Shown: positions 45,685 through 57,417, counted from the stretch's first letter. The stretch: DNA of 64,000 nucleotides from an uncultured Carboxylicivirga sp. (GCA_947491945.1 CANLLN010000016.1:1-64000); one strand, 5' to 3'. The notes: generated by a model from the letters alone, not told the origin. A program made the numbers and translations.

Positions 45685-45692
45685 CAAATGTA
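45685..45692 (-). promoter_or_regulatory. -7 box of the mntA promoter
   Basis: On the minus strand TACATTTG fits TAnnTTTG, 16 bases before the start codon. It lies inside the cassette. Confidence 0.55.
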
Positions 45693-45741
45693 ATAAATTC
45701 TTTTCTTATGAAGGAAATTCTGCGCTTGCGTAATTGCTTGT

Positions 45742-45748
45742 TGCCAAC
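45742..45748 (-). repeat. Core-like heptamer at the upstream end of the lone cassette
   Basis: Read on the minus strand this is GTTGGCA, the same heptamer that ends the element at 7234-7363. With the type A element at 44849-45028 it delimits a unit of about 900 bases holding mntA and the decayed hepT. Seven bases alone are weak evidence; the position is what supports it. Confidence 0.4.
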
Positions 45749-45833
45749 CGATGCAATATACCAACCGTGCTATACAGTCCAAAAGGTTATCAAGACATTT
45801 CATTTATCTCCTGACAGAAAATACACAAATTTA

Positions 45834-46946
45834 TCAAACAACCTCTTCTTCAGTAATCTGTCCGTCGGCTACATCAAACATTTTATACTCCTTGCCCGTC
45901 TGCTTCACAATGTCGAGCAGATAGGGTTTATTAGTATCGGTAATAAAAATCTGGTTGAAAACATCCTCGGCCACCAATTGCAGCAATCTCTTGCTACGCT
46001 CATCATCCAGCTTGTCAAAAATATCATCGAGCAACAAAATGGGTTTAATACCGTTGTGCTGCTTAATAAACTCATATTGTGCCAGCTTCAGGGCAATTAA
46101 AAAGGTTTTTTTCTGTCCCTGCGAGGCAATCTTTTTGATGGGATGCCCCTTGAGCAAGAGCTCAAGATCGTCCTTATGGGTGCCACGGGTAGTATATCCC
46201 ACTAAGGTATCTTTAGTACGGGCCTCGCGCAGCTGCTCCTTCAAGTCACCTTCGTGCAGGTGCGAAATATAATTTAGCGCAATCGCCTCTTTACCATCAG
46301 AAATATAAGCATAGTATTTTTGAAATACCGGCACCAGCTCTTTTATAAAAGCCACTCGCTTGGCATAAATGCGGTTGGCCAGCTGCTCCAACTGCTCATC
46401 CCATAATTCAAGCATGGAAAAATCACGAGATCGGCTTTCCTTAAGCTGCTTAAGTGTAGCATTGCGCTGCAACAAAGAGCGGTTATAACGCAATAAATCT
46501 TCCAAAAAGGGCTTGTCATACTGTGCTATCACGCCATCCATATACTTACGCCGCTGCTCGCTACCCTCGTTTATAAGTTGCTCATCGGCCGGCGAAATCA
46601 TTACCAGTGGAAGTAAACCAATATGTTCCGCCAGTTTAGCATACTCTTTTTTATTACGCTTAAAATGCTTTTTTTGTGCTTTTTTCAAACCACAATAGAT
46701 ATGCTCATCCTCCTGTTGCCGTTCATACTGTCCCTGCACTACAAAAAACTCCTGATCGTGGGTGATATTTAAACTATCGCTGGCGTTAAAGTAGCTTTTA
46801 CAAAACGACAGATAATAAAGGGCATCCAGCACATTGGTTTTACCGGCGCCATTATGTCCCACAAGGCAGTTAATACCTGGCGAAAAGGCAATTTCGGCCT
46901 GCATTATGTTTTTAAAATTAATAAGATTAAGGTGCCGGATGTGCAT
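45834..46946 (-). CDS. recF: DNA replication and repair protein RecF
   Basis: About 370 residues from the ATG at 46946 (MHIRHLNLINFKNI), the usual RecF start; the frame is open 16 codons further but that part is not conserved. The P-loop VGHNGAGKTNVLDALYY, the SQGQKKTFLIALKLAQ signature, and the LLLDDIFDKLD Walker B are present. RecF loads RecA at gaps with RecO and RecR. On the minus strand DUF721 should follow directly; the cassette now separates them. Confidence 0.95.
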   Translation of the reverse strand: MHIRHLNLINFKNIMQAEIAFSPGINCLVGHNGAGKTNVLDALYYLSFCKSYFNASDSLNITHDQEFFVVQGQYERQQEDEHIYCGLKKAQKKHFKRNKKEYAKLAEHIGLLPLVMISPADEQLINEGSEQRRKYMDGVIAQYDKPFLEDLLRYNRSLLQRNATLKQLKESRSRDFSMLELWDEQLEQLANRIYAKRVAFIKELVPVFQKYYAYISDGKEAIALNYISHLHEGDLKEQLREARTKDTLVGYTTRGTHKDDLELLLKGHPIKKIASQGQKKTFLIALKLAQYEFIKQHNGIKPILLLDDIFDKLDDERSKRLLQLVAEDVFNQIFITDTNKPYLLDIVKQTGKEYKMFDVADGQITEEEVV

Positions 46947-47087
46947 GTGTATCGATTTTGTGCAAAAGTAACGAAGATGGGACGATTGTACCAAACGGTG
47001 TCACATTATTTTCCACTCAAAAATAGCCATCCTGAGCACAAAAAAGCCACAAAGCATCAGAATGTATCAAAAAGTAATAATCCATCT

Positions 47088-47117
47088 TTTGTTTTTAGGG
47101 CAAAAGGATTACTTTTG
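47088..47117 (+). promoter_or_regulatory. Promoter of the TPR gene
   Basis: TTTG (47088-47091), an 18-nt spacer and TACTTTTG (47110-47117) match the Bacteroidota consensus in both boxes. The start codon is 26 bases further on. Confidence 0.75.
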
Positions 47118-47142
47118 GCATTCGAATAAAAATTTACTTAAA

Positions 47143-47829
47143 ATGTCAAAAGAGAAACATACGCATCAAGACGATAGCTTCGAAAATGTGGAGACCGCAT
47201 TGAGTAAGACGGAGCACTTTATTGAAGAAAATCAGAACAAATTAAGCATATTTGCGCTGGCCATCATCATCATCGTAGCCGGATACTGGGGTGTTAAGAA
47301 ATTCTATTTCATGCCCTTAGAGCAAGAAGCCCAGAAAACCATCTTCTTTGCCCAGCAATACTTCGAGAAAGACTCGTTTAACCTGGCACTCAATGGCGAT
47401 GGTCAGAATGCCGGTTTCCTAGAAGTTGTTGAGGACTATGGCTCAACCACAGCCGGTAACCTGGCAGCCTACTATGCCGGTGTTTCTTACCTTCATTTGG
47501 GTGATTACGAAGCAGCCGTTCGTTACCTGAAAGATTTTTCGAGCAGCGAGGAAATGGTAGCAGCTACCGCAGCAGGTGCTTTGGGCGATGCCTATGCCGA
47601 GCTGGGACAAAATGACAAAGCCATTGCTCAGTATAAAGAGGCAGCATCGTTCGACAACGGACTGACCGCTCCTACCTACCTGATGAAATTGGGTGTTATG
47701 TATGAAGCAAAAGGTGATTACAAGGCTGCTGTTGATGCCTACAACACCATTAAAGAGCAGTACAGCACATCGGCCGAAGCTCGTCAGGTTGATAAATATT
47801 TGACACGCGCCGAACTACAAGAGAAGTAA
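47143..47829 (+). CDS. Membrane-anchored tetratricopeptide repeat protein (YfgM-like)
   Basis: About 228 residues. The start at 47143 is preferred since it follows the promoter; the frame is open upstream into promoter DNA. A single membrane helix (IFALAIIIIVAGYWGV, about 34-50) is followed by TPR units (about 90-215; for example DYEAAVRYLKDF, NDKAIAQYKEAAS and DYKAAVDAYNTI). In other bacteria YfgM-type proteins sit beside the Sec translocon and help secreted proteins. A terminator follows at 47848. Confidence 0.82.
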   Translation: MSKEKHTHQDDSFENVETALSKTEHFIEENQNKLSIFALAIIIIVAGYWGVKKFYFMPLEQEAQKTIFFAQQYFEKDSFNLALNGDGQNAGFLEVVEDYGSTTAGNLAAYYAGVSYLHLGDYEAAVRYLKDFSSSEEMVAATAAGALGDAYAELGQNDKAIAQYKEAASFDNGLTAPTYLMKLGVMYEAKGDYKAAVDAYNTIKEQYSTSAEARQVDKYLTRAELQEK

Positions 47830-47847
47830 TTTGAACTAAAATATTTG

Positions 47848-47885
47848 AAAGAGGTTGTCTATGTAGGCAACCTCTTTTATTTTTG
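47848..47885 (+). terminator. Terminator overlapping the ribH promoter
   Basis: AAAGAGGTTG (47848-47857) and CAACCTCTTT (47868-47877) form a 10-bp stem followed by TATTTTTG. The same bases contain TTG (47855-47857), a 20-nt spacer and TATTTTTG (47878-47885), an exact Bacteroidota promoter for ribH. One short segment therefore ends the TPR message and probably starts the next. Confidence 0.7.
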
Positions 47886-47904
47886 TAGAAAAAGAAGAAA
47901 TACA

Positions 47905-48399
47905 ATGGCAACAAGTCTTAAAAATCTTTCGGATTACAATATAGCTGATGTACCATCGGCCACTGATATGAAATTCGGTATTGTAGTTTCGGAATGGAAC
48001 ACTGAAATTACCGAAGCCCTTTACGAAGGCGCTTACAATACACTGCTGAAGCATGGCGCTCTGGAGGAAAACATTGTAAAAAAGTATGTACCGGGCAGCT
48101 TTGAGTTAACCGCCGGTGCCAAATACCTGGCTGAAATGACCGATGTGGATGCGGTTATCTGCCTAGGCTGTGTCATTAAAGGCGACACTCCACATTTCGA
48201 TTTCGTATGCCATGGCGTAACACAAGGTATGACGCTACTGAATGTGCAGTACCCCATTCCGTTTATCTTTGGCCTGCTTACAACCCTGGATCAACAACAG
48301 GCACTTGACCGAGCCGGTGGCAAACATGGCAACAAAGGTGATGAAGGAGCTGTTACAGCGATAAAGATGGTACACCTTAACCAGTCTTTAAAAAGTTAA
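47905..48399 (+). CDS. ribH: 6,7-dimethyl-8-ribityllumazine synthase
   Basis: A 164-residue lumazine synthase. The start at 47905 follows the promoter; a longer frame reads through the terminator. Motifs: [48 protein letters not shown] and the C-terminal [13 protein letters not shown]. It makes the lumazine precursor of riboflavin, in cytoplasmic icosahedral shells. Confidence 0.97.
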   Translation: MATSLKNLSDYNIADVPSATDMKFGIVVSEWNTEITEALYEGAYNTLLKHGALEENIVKKYVPGSFELTAGAKYLAEMTDVDAVICLGCVIKGDTPHFDFVCHGVTQGMTLLNVQYPIPFIFGLLTTLDQQQALDRAGGKHGNKGDEGAVTAIKMVHLNQSLKS

Positions 48400-48416
48400 C
48401 ATCTCACAAAAATAAG

Positions 48417-48466
48417 ACTTATCGGATGACTATATGGCAAACTATACATTCAGTCATCCGATAAGT
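48417..48466. repeat. Hairpin with 15-bp arms and 20-nt loop between ribH and the peroxiredoxin gene
   Basis: ACTTATCGGATGACT (48417-48431) and AGTCATCCGATAAGT (48452-48466) are exact complements. Sequence differs from 32973 and 60012, but arms and loop have the same lengths and the place, between convergent gene ends, is like the first. It lacks a T-run. Confidence 0.55.
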
Positions 48467-48481
48467 GTGGATAAACAATCT

Positions 48482-49198
48482 TTACTTCAACACTTTCTTC
48501 AGCACCTCATCCTTATCCAATTTGCGCGTACAGAAAAACCAGTCCTTACAATCGTCCACATCCTCATCCTTTCCCTCCATACGATCTTTAGCGGTACCGC
48601 ACGATCCTGCCGGTGAAATTATTACATCATCACCGGGCTGCCAATCGGCCGGGGTGGCCACATTAAAGGCATCAGAAGTTTTCAGTGCAATTAAAGCACG
48701 GTATATTTCCTCGAAGTTACGTCCAAGGCTTAAAGGATAGTAAATAATTGTGCGAATAACACCCTGTGGATCAATAAAGAATACAGCCCTAACTGCCTTT
48801 GTCGTATCCTCATTGGGTTGTATCATACCATATTTTTTAGCCACATTCATGCTTATATCCTCAATCAGCGGAAAGGTTACTTCCACATCTTTCATACCAC
48901 GGTACTCTATTTTTTCCTTAATGGTGCGCAGCCAGGCAATATGGCTATACAAGCCATCCACGGAGAGTCCCACCAGCTTACAGTTGGCTTCGGCAAACTT
49001 ATCCTCCATGGTGGCAAAGGTCATAAACTCAGAAGTACACACCGGTGTGAAATCAGCCGGGTGGCTGAACAAAATCACCCAATGCCCCAGGTAGTCGGTC
49101 GGGAAATTGATTTCGCCCTGGGTGGTAACAGCCTTAAATGCAGGTGCCTTATCGCCAATGCGTGGCATGCTCACTACTTGTTCATGATTTTCTTCCAT
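48482..49198 (-). CDS. Peroxiredoxin (1-Cys/Prx6-like)
   Basis: A 238-residue AhpC/TSA family enzyme. The peroxidatic Cys is Cys54 in HPADFTPVCTSE, followed by Trp-Arg-type segments. The C-terminal extension has GSCGTAKDRMEGKDEDVDDC and a further Cys, as in the long Prx6/archaeal type. It reduces peroxides. It lies downstream of the PerR-like gene and katG on the same strand, a peroxide-stress group. The start may be the second ATG, ten codons in. Confidence 0.92.
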   Translation of the reverse strand: MEENHEQVVSMPRIGDKAPAFKAVTTQGEINFPTDYLGHWVILFSHPADFTPVCTSEFMTFATMEDKFAEANCKLVGLSVDGLYSHIAWLRTIKEKIEYRGMKDVEVTFPLIEDISMNVAKKYGMIQPNEDTTKAVRAVFFIDPQGVIRTIIYYPLSLGRNFEEIYRALIALKTSDAFNVATPADWQPGDDVIISPAGSCGTAKDRMEGKDEDVDDCKDWFFCTRKLDKDEVLKKVLK

Positions 49199-49277
49199 AA
49201 TAATTTAACGTTAAAAAGATTAGTTAATAATATTAGCTGTTTGTGCGTAGGCGCACATTTCATTTTCCTGTAGTCTG

Positions 49278-49703
49278 CTAGCACTTATCAAAGGTGCCGG
49301 TAATTTGCAATACAAACTCGCGCATACGAAATCCTTTCACCTGTTTGCTTTTGAAATAATCCTCGAGCAACTGATCCAATGTTTCGTCCACATAGTCTTC
49401 TATCAGATCGCACTCGCCGCAATACAGGTGGTGATGCCGCTCCATAATACCATCATAGCGCATCACATCACGCTCGGTATGCACCCGTTTCACCAACTTA
49501 TTATCCACCAATATATCCAGGATTTTATAAACTGTTCCGGAGGCAATATGAGGGTGATTACGGCGGATATTCTCAATAATATTATCCGCCGTAGGATGCC
49601 CTCCCAGCTGATAGATGGCTGCTAATATGGCAATGCGCTGCGGTGTTACCTTTAGACCTTTATCGGCTAGTTTTTTACTAATTGCTTCAACAGATTCGTT
49701 CAT
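49278..49703 (-). CDS. Fur/PerR-family peroxide-responsive repressor
   Basis: About 141 residues from the ATG at 49703 (MNESVEAISKKL); a longer frame runs into the katG end. DNA-binding winged helix (GLKVTPQRIAILAAIYQLGGHPTADNI) and metal site RHHHLYCGECD are clear. There is one CxxC motif and a final Cys rather than two CxxC. The position between katG and a peroxiredoxin gene makes PerR more likely than Fur. The stop of katG is seven bases before the start. Confidence 0.9.
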   Translation of the reverse strand: MNESVEAISKKLADKGLKVTPQRIAILAAIYQLGGHPTADNIIENIRRNHPHIASGTVYKILDILVDNKLVKRVHTERDVMRYDGIMERHHHLYCGECDLIEDYVDETLDQLLEDYFKSKQVKGFRMREFVLQITGTFDKC

Positions 49704-49710
49704 TGGCACA

Positions 49711-51933
<2,223 letters not shown>

Positions 51934-51967
51934 TTAATCTGCATTAGTATTAAAATGAATATTCCTC

Positions 51968-51988
51968 AAATGAGAATTAGTCTCATTT
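51968..51988 (-). promoter_or_regulatory. Probable PerR/Fur operator before katG
   Basis: AAATGAGA (51968-51975) and TCTCATTT (51981-51988) are exact complements around ATTAG, about 45 bases before the katG start. This is the size and AT-rich look of Fur/PerR boxes and overlaps a possible -33 TTTG on the minus strand. The downstream perR-like gene would be the regulator. Confidence 0.6.
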
Positions 51989-52044
51989 AAAGTTGCATCA
52001 ATTTACTAATCATTTAAAACAATGTCAATCTAGGTGCGTGATAT

Positions 52045-53907
52045 TCAGGTGTTTTTATCAATACTAAGCCCAAAGCCCGGTGCCTTATAATCGGGTGGCA
52101 GATAGTCAGGTGGCAGGGTAATATGATTACCATCGCGGGCAGCACGGTAATGAGGCGATAATATTTCTATGCCCTGTTCGTTAAATACATCCTGTATATT
52201 CTGATGCAGAGCCGAATAAAGAAGTGCCTGTTTACTGGCCTGACGTGTGTAGGCATTAATTTGATAAGCCACATAAAAATCATCGAGGCTGGTTTGCAAC
52301 ACAAAGGGAGGCGGGGTGCTCAAAAAGCCCGTTGTACGACCTGCGGCTTCCACCAAAGCAGCCTGCACTTTTTTCCAGGACACATCATAACCAATGGTTA
52401 CCGTGGTATGCAGGATAAGTCCCCGATCCTGCGCCTCCACAGTATAATTGGTGGTTGTACCGGTAAGAACCGATGAATTGGGTATAGTGATCACCTCATT
52501 CTTGATGGTTCTCACGCGTGTTACTAACAAGGTTTTTTCAATTACATCACCGGAAATATCTGCTATCTTAATACGATCGCCTATTTTAAACGGACGCATA
52601 TAGGTGATAACCAGGCCGGCCACCATATTGGCAATGGCTGATGATGAACCCAGTGAAAAGAGAATACCGATAAACACCGAAACACCTTTGAATATATTGG
52701 AGTCGGAACCCGGCAGAAACTGAAATATGATCACAAAGGTAAAAGCATACAGTAATATCTTAATGATGCTGTAGGTAGGCATGGCCCAGTCGGCATGGAA
52801 ACCGGATATTTTCAATTTTTCGGTTTGTATCTCACGGAATATATAACGTACAAAACGAATCACGTTGCGCATGATAAAACCGATAACCAAAATACTAAAG
52901 AGATTGGGCAGGTAGTTCCATACGGCTACCAGCACACTTTTAAAAGGCGACCATATCAGCTGAAACAAAGCATTGGCCCAATCACGCGAAAAAGGAAAGA
53001 TGCTGAATATTACGGGCAAGGTAATATACAGTAAGAGAATGTAAACGAGCCATCGTGTAATACGCGCCACAAAAAGAATACCGGTCATCTCCTGCTCGGC
53101 CGTCAGAAATGTATAATCTTTGTAAGAAAGATCGTGAAGCCAGTCCTCCTTTTTATTCTCAAGATAAGACATTAGCTTGTGGTATCCTTTTCCAATGAGC
53201 CAGATAATCACCCAGGCAATCACCAGCACCAGCGCCACCCATCCGATACGAGCCAGCAGCTTCAGGAGACTGTTGTCTTCACGGGCTTTTATTATCGCGT
53301 TCTTGATAATATCGCGCTTGGCCGTAGCCAACTCGAGTATACCTTGATCATGCCACAGGGCATCGGTCTCAGAGAGACTCATGATTATTATATCCTTATA
53401 GACGATATCGTAGCTGTGATCTGTCTTCAGCAGCTTTATGGAGTCGGCAATCAAATAATCATCCTCATACAATTGCATAATTTTCTGTCGAATGGTGGAC
53501 GCACGCTCTCCGGGGGTAAGGGCTCCCATCTTCGAATACACCATGAGCAGTGTATCGTTAGCAGGGCCCAGAACAGGATACCCTCTGGCGGTGGTTCGTA
53601 AGGTGTTAATATGCTCCTTCTTATCGGCTAACCGCTTTTTTTCTTTTTCAGAAATAGCCTGCAGCTGACGAAGCAAATCCTCCTTCTGAATATTATCGGT
53701 GGTTTTCAACTTCAGAAGCTGTGCCTCCAGTATGGCTTTGTTGAGCGAGTCGGCGCGTCGTTGCCCATCAAGGTCACGCAGTTGCTGCTGATAGTTCAAC
53801 AGTAAGAGGCTATCATCATTATTACGTAAGCTGTCGTTTTGTGCATGCATTGCCACACTTAGTAAAAGCAAAAGCGCCAGTAGGCCATGTTTTTGGTGTA
53901 ACACCAT
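52045..53907 (-). CDS. MscS-family mechanosensitive ion channel with exported coiled coil
   Basis: A 620-residue protein. Signal peptide (1-22), then a coiled-coil-rich periplasmic region (about 35-110), several membrane helices (about 220-245, 275-305, 325-350 and 375-395) and the pore helix with SLGSSSAIANMVAGLVITYMRPF, the MscS signature, followed by GDRIKIADISGDVIEKTLL of the beta domain. It would open under membrane tension to release solutes. The N-terminal extension resembles larger MscK-type channels. Divergent from the helicase gene. Confidence 0.92.
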   Translation of the reverse strand: MVLHQKHGLLALLLLLSVAMHAQNDSLRNNDDSLLLLNYQQQLRDLDGQRRADSLNKAILEAQLLKLKTTDNIQKEDLLRQLQAISEKEKKRLADKKEHINTLRTTARGYPVLGPANDTLLMVYSKMGALTPGERASTIRQKIMQLYEDDYLIADSIKLLKTDHSYDIVYKDIIIMSLSETDALWHDQGILELATAKRDIIKNAIIKAREDNSLLKLLARIGWVALVLVIAWVIIWLIGKGYHKLMSYLENKKEDWLHDLSYKDYTFLTAEQEMTGILFVARITRWLVYILLLYITLPVIFSIFPFSRDWANALFQLIWSPFKSVLVAVWNYLPNLFSILVIGFIMRNVIRFVRYIFREIQTEKLKISGFHADWAMPTYSIIKILLYAFTFVIIFQFLPGSDSNIFKGVSVFIGILFSLGSSSAIANMVAGLVITYMRPFKIGDRIKIADISGDVIEKTLLVTRVRTIKNEVITIPNSSVLTGTTTNYTVEAQDRGLILHTTVTIGYDVSWKKVQAALVEAAGRTTGFLSTPPPFVLQTSLDDFYVAYQINAYTRQASKQALLYSALHQNIQDVFNEQGIEILSPHYRAARDGNHITLPPDYLPPDYKAPGFGLSIDKNT

Positions 53908-54057
53908 AATAAAAGGATTAGATCAATAAAAAACCTTGATCAATTTAATACTATTTAGCACATTTTACTGCCTTCACCCATAGAAAATAGGATGACCAAA
54001 GTGATGAAAAGCAATAGAATCCCACAACGGCAGGCTTCACAATCCCAACAAAAAACG

Positions 54058-54065
54058 TATTTTTG
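54058..54065 (+). promoter_or_regulatory. -7 box of the helicase-nuclease promoter
   Basis: TATTTTTG fits TAnnTTTG, 19 bases before the start codon. The -33 region is poor. Confidence 0.5.
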
Positions 54066-54084
54066 ATAGCAAATACCAACGCGC

Positions 54085-57000
54085 ATGTCAGAATTAAAAA
54101 TATACCGGGCATCAGCCGGCTCGGGTAAAACCTATACCCTTTCGGGTGAGTTTATCAAGCTCTTATTCAGCGACCCCTTAAGCTACAGAAGCATCCTGGC
54201 CGTTACCTTTACCAACAAGGCTACGGGAGAGATGAAAAACCGCATACTGGAGAATCTCTATGCACTGGCCACGGCTCCCAAGCCTGACTATCTGGAGGAT
54301 TTAATGAAGCTGCACCAAAAACCGGAAGCCTACATCCGTAAAGTGGCCAAAAGCCTGCTGATCAATATACTTAATGACTTCTCCAAATTTTCGATCAACA
54401 CCATCGACAGCTTCTTTCAAAAGGTAATACGCTCCTTTGCCTACGAAGCCAACCTACCTGCAAACTTTAAGGTAGAGCTGGATGCCGATCGTATACTGGC
54501 GCAGGCTGTCGATAACCTGTTGCGCGAGCTGGAAATGAAGGGCAATGAGGAGCTCAAAGAGTGGCTTATTAAGCACACCCTATCTAAAATTGAGGAAGGC
54601 AAAGACTGGAATATTGCCCAGGAGCTGAACACCCTGGGACGCGAGGTATTTAAAGAAGAGTTCCAGAGTTTGTCGCCCGAAGCGCTGCAAAAGCTGCGTG
54701 ATAAAAAACTACTGAACAGTTATCGGCAGACACTGCGAGCTATAAGCAATGCCTTTGAAGAAAGCGTAGAGAAGGCTGCTCAAAAAGGTATTGACGCACT
54801 CAAGTCACACGCCATCAGCTGGGACATTCTGCAGGGTAAATCACGATCGCCCCTGAAAAAATTTGAAAAACTGGTGAATGCCACCAAGGCCGCCGACTAC
54901 CTGGAAATTGCCAAGCTGGCTCCCTTGGCCAATCACCCGGAAGATTGCTTTCACAAAAAAAATACTGAGTCGGACAACAGCCTCATTATCGATTGCTTTA
55001 ATAATGGACTGAACGAAGCGTTGCTGGAGCTGAAGCGCTTATTCACCCACGAAAAAACCAACTATTTCAGTGCCAAAGCCATTCTGTCCAACCTGAATGC
55101 CCTGGGCATCATTACCGACATTGCCCTTAAGGTAAATGAGCTGGCACGCAACGAAAACCTGTTTCTGTTGGCCGACGCCAATCGCCTGCTTCATCAGATT
55201 ATTGATGAGAACGACACCCCGTTTATCTATGAGAAAACAGGCACACGCTATCAGCATTATATGATTGATGAGTTTCAGGACACTTCTCGTCTGCAATGGA
55301 ATAACTTTAAGCCCTTGCTGCAAAACAGCGTGAGCAACGGCAATATGGCCATGCTGGTGGGCGATGTGAAACAATCGATTTACCGTTGGCGCAACTCGGA
55401 CTGGAAACTGCTAAGCGATCAGGTTAATAAGGATTTTATTCACCATGGCATTGAGGCCAAGACGCTGGATACCAACTGGCGGAGCTCTGAAAACGTAATC
55501 ACCTTCAACAACATTGTGTTTTCCGGCGCCGCTCGCATGTTACAGCACGAGTTTATTAATTCATCGAAAGAAGCAGTGGATGAACAGGATCTTCCGGCCG
55601 AACTACTTACGAAAATAAGCACGGCCTACGATGATACTATTCAACAGGTGTCAGCCAAAGCCTTGGGCTCGGGTGGCTTTATACATGTTGACTTTGTGGA
55701 AGGGAAAAATACCGAGTTCAGAACCAACGCCACCAAGGCAGCTGTAATACAGGTGGAGCGCCTGCTTGATGAAGGTTATAACTACGAAGATATCTGCATT
55801 CTGGTGCGACGCAAAACCGAGGGGCAGGAAATAACAGAGGCACTGCTTTCGGGGCTTCATTCGCCTACCGGACGCAAGCACCCTGTTATCTCCAACGAAA
55901 CACTGCTGCTAAGCAGCTCTCCGGCTGTTAACCTGGTGATGCAGCAACTTAAATACATACAGGCACCCGACAACGAAGTGTTTGAAGCATTTATTAAGCT
56001 TTACAGCAACTTCTACCAGCGTGATTCCTTCGACAGTGCTACTTACTGCGATACTGCCATTTTACATGAGGCCGATGATACTGCTTTTACCCAACTGTCG
56101 GAACAACTGCTTGCGCTTAAAGGACAGCCCCTGTTTGAGATGACTGAGACGCTTATACGCCGCCTGCCCAATGACCTGTATCAACATCAGTTTGTTTTCC
56201 TGCAAGGCCTGCTCGACAGCGTTCGTGATTATATTACTAAAGTGTCGGTAAATGCCCACGACTTTATCGAATGGTGGGATGAGAAAGGGAGTGGAACAGC
56301 CATTTCGGTGCCCGAGGGACAGAATGCCATCAATGTGATGACCATCCATAAATCAAAGGGGCTGGAATTTAAAGCCGTGGTAATACCCTACTGCAACTGG
56401 AACATTGACGACAAAGGGCGCGGCAGCCTTATCTGGAGCCAGGCTCAGCAGCCGCCTTTTGACGCCCTGGAATTAAGTCCTATCAACTACAGCGATAACC
56501 TGCTGCACTCCATATTTATTGATGATTACCTGAATGAGCGCCTGCATCAGTTTGTGGATAACCTGAACCTATTGTATGTGGCACTGACACGGGCCGAAGA
56601 AAGCCTGGTGATTATGGCTGAACAACCGGCAAAAACCGGTGGACTGAAAAACGTTTCGCACCTTCTGTTTCGAATTATCAATCAGTTTAACATGTTATCA
56701 GGGCTGGATGAAGACCTGATTAAAAACCTGGTGGAAGCCTGGGATATGGAGAAGCAGTGCTTTGAATATGGCAATATCCCCCCCCAACCAAGTAAAATAA
56801 ACGAGGACATACCGCTCCGCGAGTCTTTTAAGACGAGCCCCTACGGTTCGCGCATTAAGATACACCCTGAGAGTGCGGCAATGACAAGCCCCGATAGCCT
56901 GAAACACATCACCCACGGTAAGGTAATGCACCGTCTGTTTGAATTAATTGTAACGATTGATGATGTGGATACGGCTATCACCAAACTAGTGCTCAACGGA

Positions 57001-57357
57001 CAGCTGAAAACCACCGAAAGAGAAGCCCTCAAAGATTTTGTGATGACAAAGATTGACCAGGACAGAGTGCGTGAGTGGTTTAGCAAAGATGTAACAGTTA
57101 TCAATGAGGGAACCATTATGGTAGCTTCGGGCACCTATCGCCCCGACCGTGTGATAATTAATGGCGACAAGGTAACGGTAGTTGATTATAAATTTGGCGA
57201 ACACAAGCAGGAGAAATACGCGCTGCAAGTTCGGCGCTACATGGACTTACTAAAGAAAATGGGCTATACGGATATCAGCGGTTACCTGTGGTACCTGCGC
57301 GAGGAGGACGAAATTGTTAACGTTGGTGATCAAGCAATTCAAGGCAGTCTGTTCTGA
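54085..57357 (+). CDS. RecB/AddA-like helicase-nuclease (UvrD superfamily)
   Basis: A 1090-residue protein. Walker A YRASAGSGKTYTLSGEF, motif Ia FTNKATGEMK, Walker B MIDEFQDTSRLQW, GDVKQSIYRWRNSDW, TNWRSSENV, VMTIHKSKGLEF and YVALTRAEESLVI give a full UvrD-type helicase. The C-terminal 170 residues carry a PD-(D/E)xK nuclease with YRPDRVIINGD and VVDYKFG plus a Q-x-x-Y-type helix (QVRRYMDLL). It would resect double-strand breaks. An AddB-like partner gene is not adjacent on either side within this window. Confidence 0.92.
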   Translation: MSELKIYRASAGSGKTYTLSGEFIKLLFSDPLSYRSILAVTFTNKATGEMKNRILENLYALATAPKPDYLEDLMKLHQKPEAYIRKVAKSLLINILNDFSKFSINTIDSFFQKVIRSFAYEANLPANFKVELDADRILAQAVDNLLRELEMKGNEELKEWLIKHTLSKIEEGKDWNIAQELNTLGREVFKEEFQSLSPEALQKLRDKKLLNSYRQTLRAISNAFEESVEKAAQKGIDALKSHAISWDILQGKSRSPLKKFEKLVNATKAADYLEIAKLAPLANHPEDCFHKKNTESDNSLIIDCFNNGLNEALLELKRLFTHEKTNYFSAKAILSNLNALGIITDIALKVNELARNENLFLLADANRLLHQIIDENDTPFIYEKTGTRYQHYMIDEFQDTSRLQWNNFKPLLQNSVSNGNMAMLVGDVKQSIYRWRNSDWKLLSDQVNKDFIHHGIEAKTLDTNWRSSENVITFNNIVFSGAARMLQHEFINSSKEAVDEQDLPAELLTKISTAYDDTIQQVSAKALGSGGFIHVDFVEGKNTEFRTNATKAAVIQVERLLDEGYNYEDICILVRRKTEGQEITEALLSGLHSPTGRKHPVISNETLLLSSSPAVNLVMQQLKYIQAPDNEVFEAFIKLYSNFYQRDSFDSATYCDTAILHEADDTAFTQLSEQLLALKGQPLFEMTETLIRRLPNDLYQHQFVFLQGLLDSVRDYITKVSVNAHDFIEWWDEKGSGTAISVPEGQNAINVMTIHKSKGLEFKAVVIPYCNWNIDDKGRGSLIWSQAQQPPFDALELSPINYSDNLLHSIFIDDYLNERLHQFVDNLNLLYVALTRAEESLVIMAEQPAKTGGLKNVSHLLFRIINQFNMLSGLDEDLIKNLVEAWDMEKQCFEYGNIPPQPSKINEDIPLRESFKTSPYGSRIKIHPESAAMTSPDSLKHITHGKVMHRLFELIVTIDDVDTAITKLVLNGQLKTTEREALKDFVMTKIDQDRVREWFSKDVTVINEGTIMVASGTYRPDRVIINGDKVTVVDYKFGEHKQEKYALQVRRYMDLLKKMGYTDISGYLWYLREEDEIVNVGDQAIQGSLF

Positions 57358-57371
57358 TTAAGCCATACAAC

Positions 57372-57417
57372 AAAAAAAGAAGGTGTATGAAAATTTAATT
57401 TCCAACACCCTCTTTTT
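57372..57417. terminator. Bidirectional terminator between the helicase and GH20 genes
   Basis: An AAAAAGAAGGTGT arm and an ACACCCTCTTTTT arm pair with one mismatch around a long loop. It lies between two convergent genes. Confidence 0.7.

Noticed and set aside
45708-46100. Plus-strand open frame antisense to the recF end
   Set aside because: It is the reverse of recF and of the cassette border.
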